A program made the translations under genes and the position numbers. A stretch of 21,703 nt of DNA from a virus, in IMG/VR virus record IMGVR_UViG_3300024302_000061, positions 1 through 21,703 of that record. The stretch is one strand, 5' to 3'. The notes below the pieces were generated by a model that saw only the letters and a program-made list of their open reading frames with translations, did not search any database and was not told where the DNA came from. Shown here in pieces: positions 13,650 to 20,731 of the stretch (the stretch's first letter is position 1; each line of letters begins with the position of its first letter).

Positions 13650-14182
13650 AATTCCCAGTCGTCAACGTCAACTTCTTTCCTGTTTCGCTTAGAGCCTGGC
13701 GGGTTAGGTACATCCGACAATAAAGGCTTTTTAGGTCTTTGCGTTAATACCATCCTATCCATAGCAAGGTTCACCATACTACCCTGATCAAAGCATTTAC
13801 CCACTATCACAGCACTTAACCCGCATGATTTGATTAAGGTGTACATATCAATAGAACAGGACTTGGTCATTTGCAGGCGACATTTAAAGAATGTTCCCAT
13901 TGGCAGATCGGCAAACTCAACTTCACACATTCCAGAACGATTAATTCCCGCTATGTACTTCGCTTTAATGGCTTGTACTTGGTCGATATACTCTTGAGTT
14001 TTGTAATGCATGGATTTTCTGGGCTTACCGTGTCGTTCTAATGATTTAGCCCTATCCTTAGCATTCCTAGCCACTTTAACAGGGTCGGTAAGTGCTTGGG
14101 CCTGTTCTGCCAGTTGAACCTGTAACTCACCTAGTACTTTATCGCATTCGCCTATTGATTTGATGGTTGAGAGTGTTTTCAT
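13646..14182 (-). CDS. Hypothetical protein with acidic aromatic C-terminal tip
   Basis: This 178-aa protein begins MKTLSTIKSIGECDKVLGE. Its middle part is helical and lysine-rich (KVARNAKDRAKSLERHG, YKTQEYIDQVQAIKAKY). A compact segment follows with several cysteines (SGMCEVEF, FKCRLQM, KSCSIDMYTLIKSCGL) and then a proline-rich linker. The last residues DVDDWEF are acidic and end in an aromatic, like the protein-docking tip of SSBs, but no OB fold is visible. Function unknown. Confidence 0.55.
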   Translation of the reverse strand: MKTLSTIKSIGECDKVLGELQVQLAEQAQALTDPVKVARNAKDRAKSLERHGKPRKSMHYKTQEYIDQVQAIKAKYIAGINRSGMCEVEFADLPMGTFFKCRLQMTKSCSIDMYTLIKSCGLSAVIVGKCFDQGSMVNLAMDRMVLTQRPKKPLLSDVPNPPGSKRNRKEVDVDDWEF

Positions 14183-14184
14183 TT

Positions 14185-14421
14185 TTATACCGCCATTGTT
14201 AAGGTTAATTGTAGTCCATCCTCACTTACGTCCCAATCTTCATTCATACTGAAATAATCTATTAATCGCCTGCTTTTATCGTCAGAATCGTATACCAGCA
14301 TGGTATCGTTTGCCAGTAATACATGCAATAGATATTCTTTATCGTACAGACTAAGGGTAGGGTAAAGCATTAACATTTTTACCCGTGCTTCTTCTTTGTG
14401 GTTATATTCGGCATCGTTCAT
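14185..14421 (-). CDS. Small acidic hypothetical protein
   Basis: This 78-aa protein starts MNDAEYNHKEEARVKML and contains SLYDKEYLLHVLLANDTML. Its start codon overlaps the stop of the upstream 42-aa membrane gene (ATGA), and AAAGGGGATACA is the ribosome-binding site. No family is recognised. Confidence 0.55.
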   Translation of the reverse strand: MNDAEYNHKEEARVKMLMLYPTLSLYDKEYLLHVLLANDTMLVYDSDDKSRRLIDYFSMNEDWDVSEDGLQLTLTMAV

Positions 14422-14546
14422 TGTATCCCCTTTATTAAAAGATTAAGAAATAGATTCTGGACTGCGACAACCACGGTATAGACTGTCAGAATGATTGTCA
14501 AGCCCCATAATGAACCAGTTATGAACCAGAATGTTTTAGCTTTCAT
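14418..14546 (-). CDS. Small single-pass membrane protein
   Basis: This 42-aa gene begins MKAKTFWFITGSLWGLTII and is almost entirely one transmembrane segment (about residues 6-35). It starts inside the end of the ribbon-helix-helix gene, behind AAGGGACATAAAAA, and its stop overlaps the next start by 4 bp. Tight coupling on both sides supports it as real. Function unknown. Confidence 0.55.
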   Translation of the reverse strand: MKAKTFWFITGSLWGLTIILTVYTVVVAVQNLFLNLLIKGIQ

Positions 14547-14763
14547 TTTTTATGTCCCTTATCATTTTTAAAAGTTCAGGGTCCTTGATCTTCGAGAGAG
14601 TGTGAGCTAGGCTTCGCCTGATCAACTCGCTCTTTGACTCAATGCCCCAGTACGAAACCACTAGATTAAGTATGCGGTCTTGCATAGTGCTTAAATGGAA
14701 CTGGACCAGTCTGGTCTTTTTCTCTGTTTTTACGTTTTCAAGCTGTTTTCTTATAGATGCCAT
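14536..14763 (-). CDS. Ribbon-helix-helix DNA-binding protein candidate
   Basis: In this 75-aa protein a basic N-terminus (ASIRKQLENVKTEKKTR) is followed by a strand (LVQFHLS), helix 1 (MQDRILNLVVSYWG) and helix 2 (SKSELIRRSLAHTLSKI). This is the CopG/Arc-type ribbon-helix-helix plan, which dimerises and binds operator DNA through its strand. It is the only visible transcription-regulator candidate in the window. It could control its own operon from the intergenic region at 16335-16544; that is inference. AAAGGATAATATT provides the ribosome-binding site. Confidence 0.65.
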   Translation of the reverse strand: MASIRKQLENVKTEKKTRLVQFHLSTMQDRILNLVVSYWGIESKSELIRRSLAHTLSKIKDPELLKMIRDIKNES

Positions 14764-14767
14764 AATA

Positions 14768-14947
14768 TTATCCTTTTTGGAATGGTTTTAAGTGTTGGCT
14801 CTTTTTAATACAAGCTTTACAGGAAGTCAAACCTTCACCAGTTATTCTCACCCATCCATTAATATAGTCTGGTATTTTACCGCATAATGTTCTACCACTA
14901 CTGTAGTCAGTAAGGTGTATTGTGGTATTTGACTTAATGTACTTCAT
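14768..14947 (-). CDS. Small cysteine-rich protein
   Basis: This 59-aa gene begins MKYIKSNTTIHLTDYSSG and has TLCGK, then LTSCKACIKK. The pattern HLTD...TLCG...(S/T)CxxC is widespread in short phage proteins and probably binds one zinc ion. It ends 4 bp before the ribbon-helix-helix gene's start. A GGGTCAAA lies before its ATG. Function unknown. Confidence 0.6.
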   Translation of the reverse strand: MKYIKSNTTIHLTDYSSGRTLCGKIPDYINGWVRITGEGLTSCKACIKKSQHLKPFQKG

Positions 14948-14966
14948 TTTGACCCTGTGAGTTGTC

Positions 14967-14992
14967 GCCTAGTCCATTATTCCGGACCAGGC
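14967..14992 (-). promoter_or_regulatory. Intergenic hairpin in the - strand mRNA
   Basis: GCCTGGTCC / GGACTAGGC pair over 9 bp with one G-U on the - strand (the + strand copy has an A-C mismatch instead), around an 8-nt loop. This supports a role in the - strand RNA, between the 305-aa gene and the cysteine-rich gene. No U-tract follows, so mRNA processing or stability is more likely than termination. Confidence 0.4.
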
Positions 14993-15004
14993 TATAGGTT
15001 AGTA

Positions 15005-15922
15005 TTAGATTAAATTGAGCTGGCGTGCCATATTCTTAATAACGCCATATTTGATGTAATGACAACCGGCTGTTAAGTTGCCATGGTCGTCAATCTTTGA
15101 AACCTGAAAATGACCCGCGTGTATAGTCTTACCATTTGGCTTAAATACTGTTTTCGATGATTTGCACTTAGCGACCATCTGCCAGATAGCTTTGGCAAAC
15201 TTGACAGGCATCTCTGCGTTTTGAGATGTTTTAACCGTTTCATTATCCAAGCGCAGTAAGACAGGGAAACTCATTCCATAACCTACAAAATTGTTACCGT
15301 TACGGAAACGGAATACCCTATCTCGAATATCATTAATATTCTTTTTACGTTCTGCCCGTTCCTTAGCCAGCTTAGCCTTCTCACGTTTCGCAACTTCTTT
15401 GGGATTATCCCATTTCGCATCGTTAGCCTTTTTCTTAGTTAATATTGTTTCGCTTTGCTGTGTTGGGAATTGATACTCGGTATAAACATTAAATGTTTTA
15501 GAATAGGACAACAACTCCTGAAAATGATCGCCAGCTCTTTTAATATGAAACATAGCCGAATCATAGGAGTTTAGATAACTTGATCGTTTTGATCTACTAG
15601 CAGTATTCATAGCTGATTCAATCATATCAATATAATGCCTCATATTTCCAGCGTGATTATCCCGATATGGTACGGTAAAGGTTTTAAGATGATCGACTGC
15701 CGATTCTACAGCCCATTGATGCGAGCTTGTGGTTACTGAGTATTTAGAACTATTCAATAGAACTGCATCTCTTTCAGCGAAATAACCTATCCAGAAATGC
15801 TTACCATAAGAATAGATTGTGTCGCCTTCAAAGAATATTGAACTTTTAGCATTCCGGCCATTATCCTGTGTTTGTTGCGCCCAAACATGGCATACCATGT
15901 CATTATTAAATACAGTTTTCAT
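15005..15922 (-). CDS. Large conserved phage hypothetical protein (305 aa)
   Basis: This is the main protein of the - strand operon. The N-terminal block reads SYGKHFWIGYFAERDAVLL, then SSKYSVTTSSHQWAVESAV. A helical middle (residues about 85-150) and a lysine-rich segment (EVAKREKAKLAKERAERKK) follow. The C-terminal block has HAGHFQVSKIDDHGNLTAG and CHYIKYGVIKNMA. The same ends recur in phage proteins of unknown function that I have seen described, but I cannot name a domain with certainty. The basic middle suggests nucleic-acid contact. It is preceded by AAGGAATACAATA. Confidence 0.65.
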   Translation of the reverse strand: MKTVFNNDMVCHVWAQQTQDNGRNAKSSIFFEGDTIYSYGKHFWIGYFAERDAVLLNSSKYSVTTSSHQWAVESAVDHLKTFTVPYRDNHAGNMRHYIDMIESAMNTASRSKRSSYLNSYDSAMFHIKRAGDHFQELLSYSKTFNVYTEYQFPTQQSETILTKKKANDAKWDNPKEVAKREKAKLAKERAERKKNINDIRDRVFRFRNGNNFVGYGMSFPVLLRLDNETVKTSQNAEMPVKFAKAIWQMVAKCKSSKTVFKPNGKTIHAGHFQVSKIDDHGNLTAGCHYIKYGVIKNMARQLNLI

Positions 15923-15933
15923 TATTGTATTCC

Positions 15934-16095
15934 TTATAAGATAGCGGGATTATGGATTGTATCTAATAACAAAACCGTAACATCATAGGTTTTTTTTGCC
16001 TTTAATAGTTTGCTAGCAATTTGTTGCGCTTTATAACTTGTTTCCGCCTGTACTTCTACTGTTTTGTTTCTATAAAATGCTTTGTAGTTATTCAT
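15934..16095 (-). CDS. Small basic hypothetical protein
   Basis: This 53-aa gene begins MNNYKAFYRNKTVEVQAET, then SYKAQQIASKLLKAKKTYD and VTVLLLDTIH. The strand-strand-helix-strand layout recurs in short phage proteins. GGGAGACAAA before the ATG is a strong ribosome-binding site. It sits 11 bp upstream of the 305-aa gene. Function unknown. Confidence 0.65.
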   Translation of the reverse strand: MNNYKAFYRNKTVEVQAETSYKAQQIASKLLKAKKTYDVTVLLLDTIHNPAIL

Positions 16096-16112
16096 TTTGT
16101 CTCCCTGTATGA

Positions 16113-16334
16113 TTAATAATCCAATATAGAATATGATGGAACACGGTTAGTTCTAAAAGGTAAAGGAATATCAATACAACCGTGATTGGTGGATTGGTAA
16201 TCCGGATGGAATGATAGGTAATCTCGGCCTAATATTCTGCGTAACAAACCATGTTCCCATTTACCATCAATCTTAATATAGTAATAATTTGCTTTATTAT
16301 GTTTTATGCTTTCTATTTCGTGGAATCGTCTCAT
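16113..16334 (-). CDS. First gene of the - strand operon, hypothetical
   Basis: This 73-aa basic protein begins MRRFHEIESIKHNKANYYY and contains KWEHGLLRRILGRDYLSF. AAGGAGACTAAACAA gives a strong ribosome-binding site. It lies about 45 bp downstream of the -10 element of the strong promoter at 16378-16406, so it is the first gene read. No family is recognised. Confidence 0.55.
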   Translation of the reverse strand: MRRFHEIESIKHNKANYYYIKIDGKWEHGLLRRILGRDYLSFHPDYQSTNHGCIDIPLPFRTNRVPSYSILDY

Positions 16335-16377
16335 TTGTTTAGTCTCCTTGTATGATTAATCGTCTTTAACTATTAAC

Positions 16378-16406
16378 AATATAAATCATCATAATGCTGC
16401 TGTCAA
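16378..16406 (-). promoter_or_regulatory. Strong sigma70-type promoter for the - strand operon
   Basis: On the - strand, a perfect TTGACA (16401-16406) is followed after exactly 17 bp by TATATT (16378-16383), one mismatch from consensus in the -10 box. The transcript would start near 16371 and give a leader of about 35 nt before the gene at 16334. This suggests the block is read by host RNA polymerase, probably early or constitutively. Confidence 0.85.
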
Positions 16407-16478
16407 TAGGCAAAGCAAAATAAACTGAAAATAGTTGCTGATAAATGAGACAAACCTGGCTAGCCCAACGTGTCAGAT

Positions 16479-16499
16479 AATCGTTGCGTTACAATCGTT
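16479..16499 (+). repeat. Paired AATCGTT direct repeat in the divergent intergenic region
   Basis: AATCGTT occurs at 16479-16485 and 16493-16499, 14 bp apart. It lies in the 210-bp region between the - strand promoter and the + strand packaging operon. A TACAAT (16490-16495) between or over the copies resembles a -10 box for the + strand genes but lacks a good -35. The pair might be an operator for the ribbon-helix-helix protein (inference). Nothing else gene-like is seen at 16335-16544. Confidence 0.35.
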
Positions 16500-16544
16500 T
16501 AACTGGTAGTTTGATGGGGAATATTAATTGATAAGGGAAAAGAC

Positions 16545-17057
16545 ATGGGTAAGCAGGAGAAGAAGAAGTGCAACATACAGACTAACGAACCATTGGATGC
16601 TCACCTCTACGCCACAACCTATGAAGAATTAAGCCTGTTAATAGAAGACAGCCTGCTCCACGCCTATCTAAACACTAAACAGGAAGGAATGAAACGTGCT
16701 GTCGTCCGGGCCGTTGCTAGTTCAATATTAATTGTGGATATTGCGAAAATTGCGGGGGTGGGGGGGGAGGCTGAAGGCGGCCGGGTTGGTGAGAATGGGT
16801 GTCTACCACACTCAAATTCTCCCGAAAAAATCCCATATTTTACGAGCAAGGGTGAGATAGCGTATATTGACCCCCCAGAAAATCCCCCAAAAAATTTAAA
16901 AAATTACGAGCAAATCGGAAGGCGTATCTGCGGTATGTTAGAATCTTTGGCAAGTGTTGAACTAACGGATGAGGAATGGGAAGACAGTTACAGATTGTAC
17001 GTGAAAAGACGCAACACAAAAAGAAGGAACGAGTCTATAGCGCAGGAGAAGCCTTAA
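16545..17057 (+). CDS. Hypothetical protein with Gly/Pro-rich linker, first packaging-side gene
   Basis: This is a 170-aa protein. Residues 1-70 form a helical domain (EELSLLIEDSLLHAYL, GMKRAVVRAVASSILIVDI). A glycine-rich stretch encoded by a G-run (16754-16770) and a proline/asparagine stretch (DPPENPPKNLKN) follow, then a second helical domain (YEQIGRRICGMLESL, DEEWEDSYRLYVKRR). Both halves look coding, so the frame through the G-run appears intact. It starts the + strand right-hand operon at ATG 16545. It could be a DNA-binding protein of the packaging side, but no family is recognised. Confidence 0.55.
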   Translation: MGKQEKKKCNIQTNEPLDAHLYATTYEELSLLIEDSLLHAYLNTKQEGMKRAVVRAVASSILIVDIAKIAGVGGEAEGGRVGENGCLPHSNSPEKIPYFTSKGEIAYIDPPENPPKNLKNYEQIGRRICGMLESLASVELTDEEWEDSYRLYVKRRNTKRRNESIAQEKP

Positions 17058-17185
17058 TGACTGATCCTTTTGATGAGGAGACAGGTGTGCCAAGTACCTG
17101 GGGTACTATGGTAGAGACTATGGTATTACAGAGAGGTTACGACCATAAAGGGAATATCCAAATCAACTGGAAGGAGTCGGAATGA
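17057..17185 (+). CDS. Small hypothetical protein
   Basis: This 42-aa gene starts at the ATG overlapping the previous stop (TAATG), behind CAGGAGAAGCC. A longer frame from 16976 exists but would lie inside the previous gene. The sequence runs MTDPFDEETGVPSTWGTM and ends QINWKESE. Its end overlaps the next start by 4 bp. Function unknown. Confidence 0.5.
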   Translation: MTDPFDEETGVPSTWGTMVETMVLQRGYDHKGNIQINWKESE

Positions 17186-17349
17186 ACAGGCGTGAGAAGA
17201 TTGAGGCTGTTGTTTATGAGCGGTTGAGGTATTGCCATGATTTAGATGCCCCTGAATACTACGCTGACAAGATTGCCGGGGACATAGAAGACCTTTTACA
17301 CAACCCGCAGTCCGACATCTGGAAGCAATACCATGAGGAGAAGAAATGA
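17182..17349 (+). CDS. Small helical hypothetical protein
   Basis: This 55-aa gene is coupled by 4-bp overlaps at both ends and preceded by GGAAGGAGTCGGA. The sequence MNRREKIEAVVYERLRYCH, then YYADKIAGDIEDLL, looks like a two-helix domain. No family is recognised; similar short helical proteins occur near phage terminases. Confidence 0.55.
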   Translation: MNRREKIEAVVYERLRYCHDLDAPEYYADKIAGDIEDLLHNPQSDIWKQYHEEKK

Positions 17350-17552
17350 TCTGGTTGTTATTTATGATACACATGAGCATTACCCCACCCGATGTTGGGG
17401 TTGAACATGCCGAGATAGTTAAGACGTTCCATAGTGAACAGGCGTGTATTCAGGAGTTACAGAGCATATTCAAGGATGCTAAGGAGAGTGGTATGCCGGT
17501 GCCAAAGACTGTGAACCTTGGTTGTGTGCCTTTGAAGGGAAAGATGGTATGA
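17346..17552 (+). CDS. Small exported protein
   Basis: This 68-aa protein has a hydrophobic N-terminus (MIWLLFMIHMSITPPD) that could be a signal peptide. HSEQACIQELQSIFKDAK and a late NLGCVPL give two cysteines that could pair outside the cytoplasm. The architecture resembles the gene at 8149. It is coupled on both sides by 4-bp overlaps. Confidence 0.55.
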   Translation: MIWLLFMIHMSITPPDVGVEHAEIVKTFHSEQACIQELQSIFKDAKESGMPVPKTVNLGCVPLKGKMV

Positions 17553-17968
17553 CCAAGGGTAAAGACGGAAGGCAGATGCACCCGAACAGTTTGGCTAATT
17601 TTGGTGATAACACACCACCGCCAACAAAGGCAGAGATTGAGTTTGGGGAAACATTTAAAGCGGATATTATTGCCTTATGGACCAAAATGACCGAGGGAAA
17701 GAAGTTAGACCAGTTGGAATGGGAAGAAGGTATGACGATTGGACAGGCGTTGATGTTAGAAGCGGCAAGGAAGTCACCTATGTCGTTTGTGAAGATGGCA
17801 TCTACTTTACTACCGAAGGACACAGCGGACCGTGTGAAACCAGTATTGGATTTTGCGGAAACTTTAGCAAAATTAAACGCCCGTGTGAAAAAGAAAGCAC
17901 CAGCCATTGAGGAGACTACCGAGGTGGTAGATATTAACGTGTTAGATGAAGAGCCGTTACCATTATGA
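17549..17968 (+). CDS. Small terminase subunit candidate
   Basis: This 139-aa protein takes ATG 17549 as its start, which overlaps the previous stop; a TTG at 17522 is less likely. A basic N-terminus (MTKGKDGRQMHPNSLANFG) resembles the start of some phage small terminases and DUF5681-type proteins. Helices follow (FGETFKADIIALWTKMTEG, GQALMLEAARKSPMSFVKM). The C-terminal tail is acidic and may be flexible (EETTEVVDINVLDEEP). Position in the operon and size fit a DNA-recognition subunit for the large terminase at 18995, but no signature proves it. Confidence 0.5.
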   Translation: MTKGKDGRQMHPNSLANFGDNTPPPTKAEIEFGETFKADIIALWTKMTEGKKLDQLEWEEGMTIGQALMLEAARKSPMSFVKMASTLLPKDTADRVKPVLDFAETLAKLNARVKKKAPAIEETTEVVDINVLDEEPLPL

Positions 17969-18171
17969 AGACATTTAACCCCAACGAGTTTACAGAAATA
18001 ACAATAGGGTGTTCAAACAGGTATTGTAGTTGTCCTGATTGGGAGTCTGGAATAGAGAAAATCAATGGTCCTATAATCCTAGATCAGGTTAGGACCGGCA
18101 ATTATGTGGATGAGAATTACTTTAAGAAATTTGTTTATTGCCCGTGGTGTGGCGAGAAGGTTAGGGAATGA
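17965..18171 (+). CDS. Small cysteine-rich (zinc-ribbon-like) protein
   Basis: This 68-aa protein has GCSNRYCSCPDW near the N-terminus and FVYCPWCGEKV at the end; the spaced cysteines suggest one zinc site. The middle segment GPIILDQVRTGNYVDENYF is probably a hairpin insert. It overlaps the neighbours by 4 bp on both sides. Partner unknown. Confidence 0.65.
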   Translation: MKTFNPNEFTEITIGCSNRYCSCPDWESGIEKINGPIILDQVRTGNYVDENYFKKFVYCPWCGEKVRE

Positions 18172-18998
18172 AAGTAGCCGTTATAGGATTCAGTGAGTCA
18201 AGTTACGATGATGCCCCGTGGGATGACCCAACCTGGGAGAAGTGGGGTATGCCTTGGGATGGGAAAGGTTGGGAGAGGTATACACGGTTGTTTGAAATGC
18301 ACGACCCTATCTTGTGGGATTTGAAGCTGGCAGAGCATTTTATTGAATTTTGGGACGGTGAGAAGTTTCATAGGAAGTCACATCGTCCTGCTGATTATTA
18401 CCCTGATGAGGGTAGAAGCGGGAGGTTGGTTGACTGCGCTAATTCAAAGGATCATAAATTATATGTGCAGGAAGGTGTTTTGGAGAAGGATGTTGTGGAT
18501 AATGTTGGTCTTATCTCCTATCCTTTTGATAGGGTTGTTCCAGTGGTTGGGGAGTATTTTCAATCAAGTATCGCTTACGTACTGGCCCTAGCTATAACTG
18601 AGATGGTAGCGTTCCAAAAAAAACCAAAGAGCATAGTAGAAGTTAATTACCAGCAAGAAATAGCCTTATACGGTATAGACGTATCCCCAGATGAGGAATG
18701 GGCTTACCAACGGGCTTGTATTGAGTTTTTAGTTGGTATCGCCATAGGGATGGGGATTAAGGTCACGATACCTGAATCTTCTGCTTTGCTCAAGTTTCAC
18801 CGGCAGTTCATCAAGTACGGTGCCTGTAACGTGGAATATGAGGGTAGGTACGGCAACATCGTACAGCCCCAGGTGTTTAAGCGGTGGACGTTAGGGGAGC
18901 ATTATTCAGCCAAGCAGTTGTGTGAGATGAATCTACCGGAAGAACAGATGAGGAAGGCACAAGAGGCATTGCAGATGATTAAGAACGACAACCTATGA
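18168..18998 (+). CDS. Conserved phage protein, probable Rossmann-like fold
   Basis: In this 276-aa protein MKVAVIGFSESSYDDAPWD opens a Rossmann-like strand, and WEKWGMPWDGKGWERYTR and LFEMHDPI follow. Later blocks YPFDRVVPVVGEYFQSSIAYVL, EIALYGIDV, EEWAYQRACIEFLVGIAIG and IKVTIPESSALLKF are also characteristic. I recognise this pattern from phage genomes, often near the terminase, but know of no assigned activity. It overlaps the large terminase by 4 bp. An enzymatic role acting on a nucleotide or sugar is possible but unproven. Confidence 0.65.
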   Translation: MKVAVIGFSESSYDDAPWDDPTWEKWGMPWDGKGWERYTRLFEMHDPILWDLKLAEHFIEFWDGEKFHRKSHRPADYYPDEGRSGRLVDCANSKDHKLYVQEGVLEKDVVDNVGLISYPFDRVVPVVGEYFQSSIAYVLALAITEMVAFQKKPKSIVEVNYQQEIALYGIDVSPDEEWAYQRACIEFLVGIAIGMGIKVTIPESSALLKFHRQFIKYGACNVEYEGRYGNIVQPQVFKRWTLGEHYSAKQLCEMNLPEEQMRKAQEALQMIKNDNL

Positions 18999-20386
18999 CA
19001 CCAGAAGTCTTACACAGATTAGAGATATGGCATAACGACCCTGTTAAGTTTGTCAAGCAGGCGTTAGGTGCGAAGCCTGAAAAATGGCAAGCTAGGACGA
19101 TGAACCAGATTATGAAGGAAGACCGTGTAGCGGTCAAGTCTGGGCATGGTGTTGGTAAATCAGCTTTACTAGCATGGATTATATTATGGTGGTTACTAAC
19201 TCGATTTCCTTCCAAAATCGCGTGTACCGCCCCTACATCCCATCAGTTGGACGATGTGCTGTGGGGAGAAATATCAAAGTGGTACAGGAAGCTTCCTGCG
19301 GGGCTGAAGGATTTATTAACTGTTACATCTGATAAGGTATTTGTAAATGCTGCTCCAAACGAGGGTTTTGCTGTTGCTCGCACAGCACGCAAGGAAAAGC
19401 CCGAAGCATTCCAAGGGTTTCATTCAGAAAATATGTTATTTATTGTTGATGAAGCTAGTGGAGTGGACCCTATCATCTTCGAAGTTGGAGAAGGTAGTAT
19501 GTCAACTGAGGGTGCCAAAACATTACTCACGGGGAATCCTACTCGTACTAGTGGATATTTCTACGATGCCTTCGGAAAAATGAAGAAGTGGTGGTTCACC
19601 ATGACGGTGGCCTGTACTGACTCAAGCCAAGCTACTGACAAGTATGTACAGCAGATGGAAGACAAGTGGGGCAAGGATTCCAATGTTTATTCCGTGCGTG
19701 TACTGGGTGAGTTTCCAAAGGATGATGATGACTGTGTAATTCCCAGAAGCCTGATGGAGTCTGCCATTGATAGAGATATTGTAGTGCCGGGAGATGACAA
19801 GACGGTATGGGGCTTGGATGTCGCACGGTTTGGTTCTGACAAGTCTGCGTTATGTGTAAGGAAAGGCCGTGGTATTGTCGGTAAGATAGAGACATGGCAG
19901 GGCAAGGATACCATGCAAATTGCGGGGATAATAAAGGCTAAATATGATAAAGTTCGAAACTTCCCACCAGAAAAACCTAGTGAAATCATGGTTGACAGCA
20001 TCGGCATCGGAGCAGGAGTTGTTGACAGACTACGTGAAATGGGCTTACCCGCTAGAGGAGTCAATGTTGCTGAATCAGCTTCTGTCGACACACTCTATAG
20101 CAGACTTAGAGATGAGTTGTGGTTTAGAGCCAGGGACTTCTTCGACAAGAAAGATGTCACCATGATCAATGATGAGGATTTCATTGAGGAGATGTGTGCT
20201 GTGAAGTATGCGTACACATCCCTTGGTAAGTTGAAGGTGGAGAGTAAGGATGAGATGAAAAAGAGAGGGTTACCTTCTCCTGACCTTGCTGACGCATTTT
20301 GTTTAACCCTAGCCTACGAAACCATTGGCGGTGCAGATGGTGGCTGGGAAAAGAAACTTGAATATCCGGACTTGAATTTAGCCTAA
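18995..20386 (+). CDS. Terminase large subunit
   Basis: This 463-aa packaging ATPase-nuclease pumps DNA into the capsid and cuts it. The ATPase half has W31-Q32 (adenine motif), Walker A SGHGVGKS (49-56), Walker B MLFIVDEA (147-154) and motif III TGNPT (179-183). The nuclease half has D275 in GLDVARFG, D334 in MVDSIGIG, and D430 and D433 in SPDLADAF, matching the RNase-H-like metal sites. The length is normal for this class. It is coupled to the upstream gene (4 bp) and overlaps the next start (TAATG). Confidence 0.93.
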   Translation: MTPEVLHRLEIWHNDPVKFVKQALGAKPEKWQARTMNQIMKEDRVAVKSGHGVGKSALLAWIILWWLLTRFPSKIACTAPTSHQLDDVLWGEISKWYRKLPAGLKDLLTVTSDKVFVNAAPNEGFAVARTARKEKPEAFQGFHSENMLFIVDEASGVDPIIFEVGEGSMSTEGAKTLLTGNPTRTSGYFYDAFGKMKKWWFTMTVACTDSSQATDKYVQQMEDKWGKDSNVYSVRVLGEFPKDDDDCVIPRSLMESAIDRDIVVPGDDKTVWGLDVARFGSDKSALCVRKGRGIVGKIETWQGKDTMQIAGIIKAKYDKVRNFPPEKPSEIMVDSIGIGAGVVDRLREMGLPARGVNVAESASVDTLYSRLRDELWFRARDFFDKKDVTMINDEDFIEEMCAVKYAYTSLGKLKVESKDEMKKRGLPSPDLADAFCLTLAYETIGGADGGWEKKLEYPDLNLA

Positions 20387-20574
20387 TGTTAGCTCCTGAC
20401 TTGTATTTATCACATAAGGTTCTTTTTTGGTTGCGAAGTAATTTAGTGCCTATGTGGTTTAGAAATAAGTGGCCTGTGCGTAATTTTGGCTGGTATTGGC
20501 AAAAGGAAGATTTCGAAAGGGCAGATAAACAAGCTAAAAAAATAGCGGAGTTTTTTAAGAATGCCAATATTTGA
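20386..20574 (+). CDS. Small basic hypothetical protein
   Basis: This 62-aa ORF begins on the terminase stop codon (TAATG). It is rich in tryptophan and lysine (SHKVLFWLRSNLVPMWFRN, FGWYWQKEDFERADKQ). It overlaps the next gene by 14 bp. No family is recognised; its position suggests a packaging or head role. Confidence 0.5.
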   Translation: MLAPDLYLSHKVLFWLRSNLVPMWFRNKWPVRNFGWYWQKEDFERADKQAKKIAEFFKNANI

Positions 20575-20731
20575 ATACAAATGTGAAAAGTGTGGCTTTA
20601 CAAAAGAGGTAATTATTATCAACGTGAGCATTTCCGGTTACCCAGCCAAAAAGCGTTGTGATAAATGCGCTGGCATGATGACCCGTGTTCCTACAGCACA
20701 CGCTAAAACGGCTGGTAAATGGCTAGTCTAA
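20561..20731 (+). CDS. FmdB-type zinc-ribbon protein
   Basis: This 56-aa gene begins MPIFEYKCEKCGFTKEV and continues KKRCDKCAGMM, the FmdB-like zinc ribbon with two CxxC pairs. The rest (TRVPTAHAKTAGKWLV) is a basic tail. Such proteins occur in phages between terminase and portal. GGAG lies upstream; the stop overlaps the HNH start by 13 bp. Confidence 0.75.
   Translation: MPIFEYKCEKCGFTKEVIIINVSISGYPAKKRCDKCAGMMTRVPTAHAKTAGKWLV

Noticed and set aside
17479-17907. A 142-aa - strand frame opposite the TerS candidate.
   Set aside because: Antisense shadow of a coupled + strand gene; no ribosome-binding site and no family resemblance.
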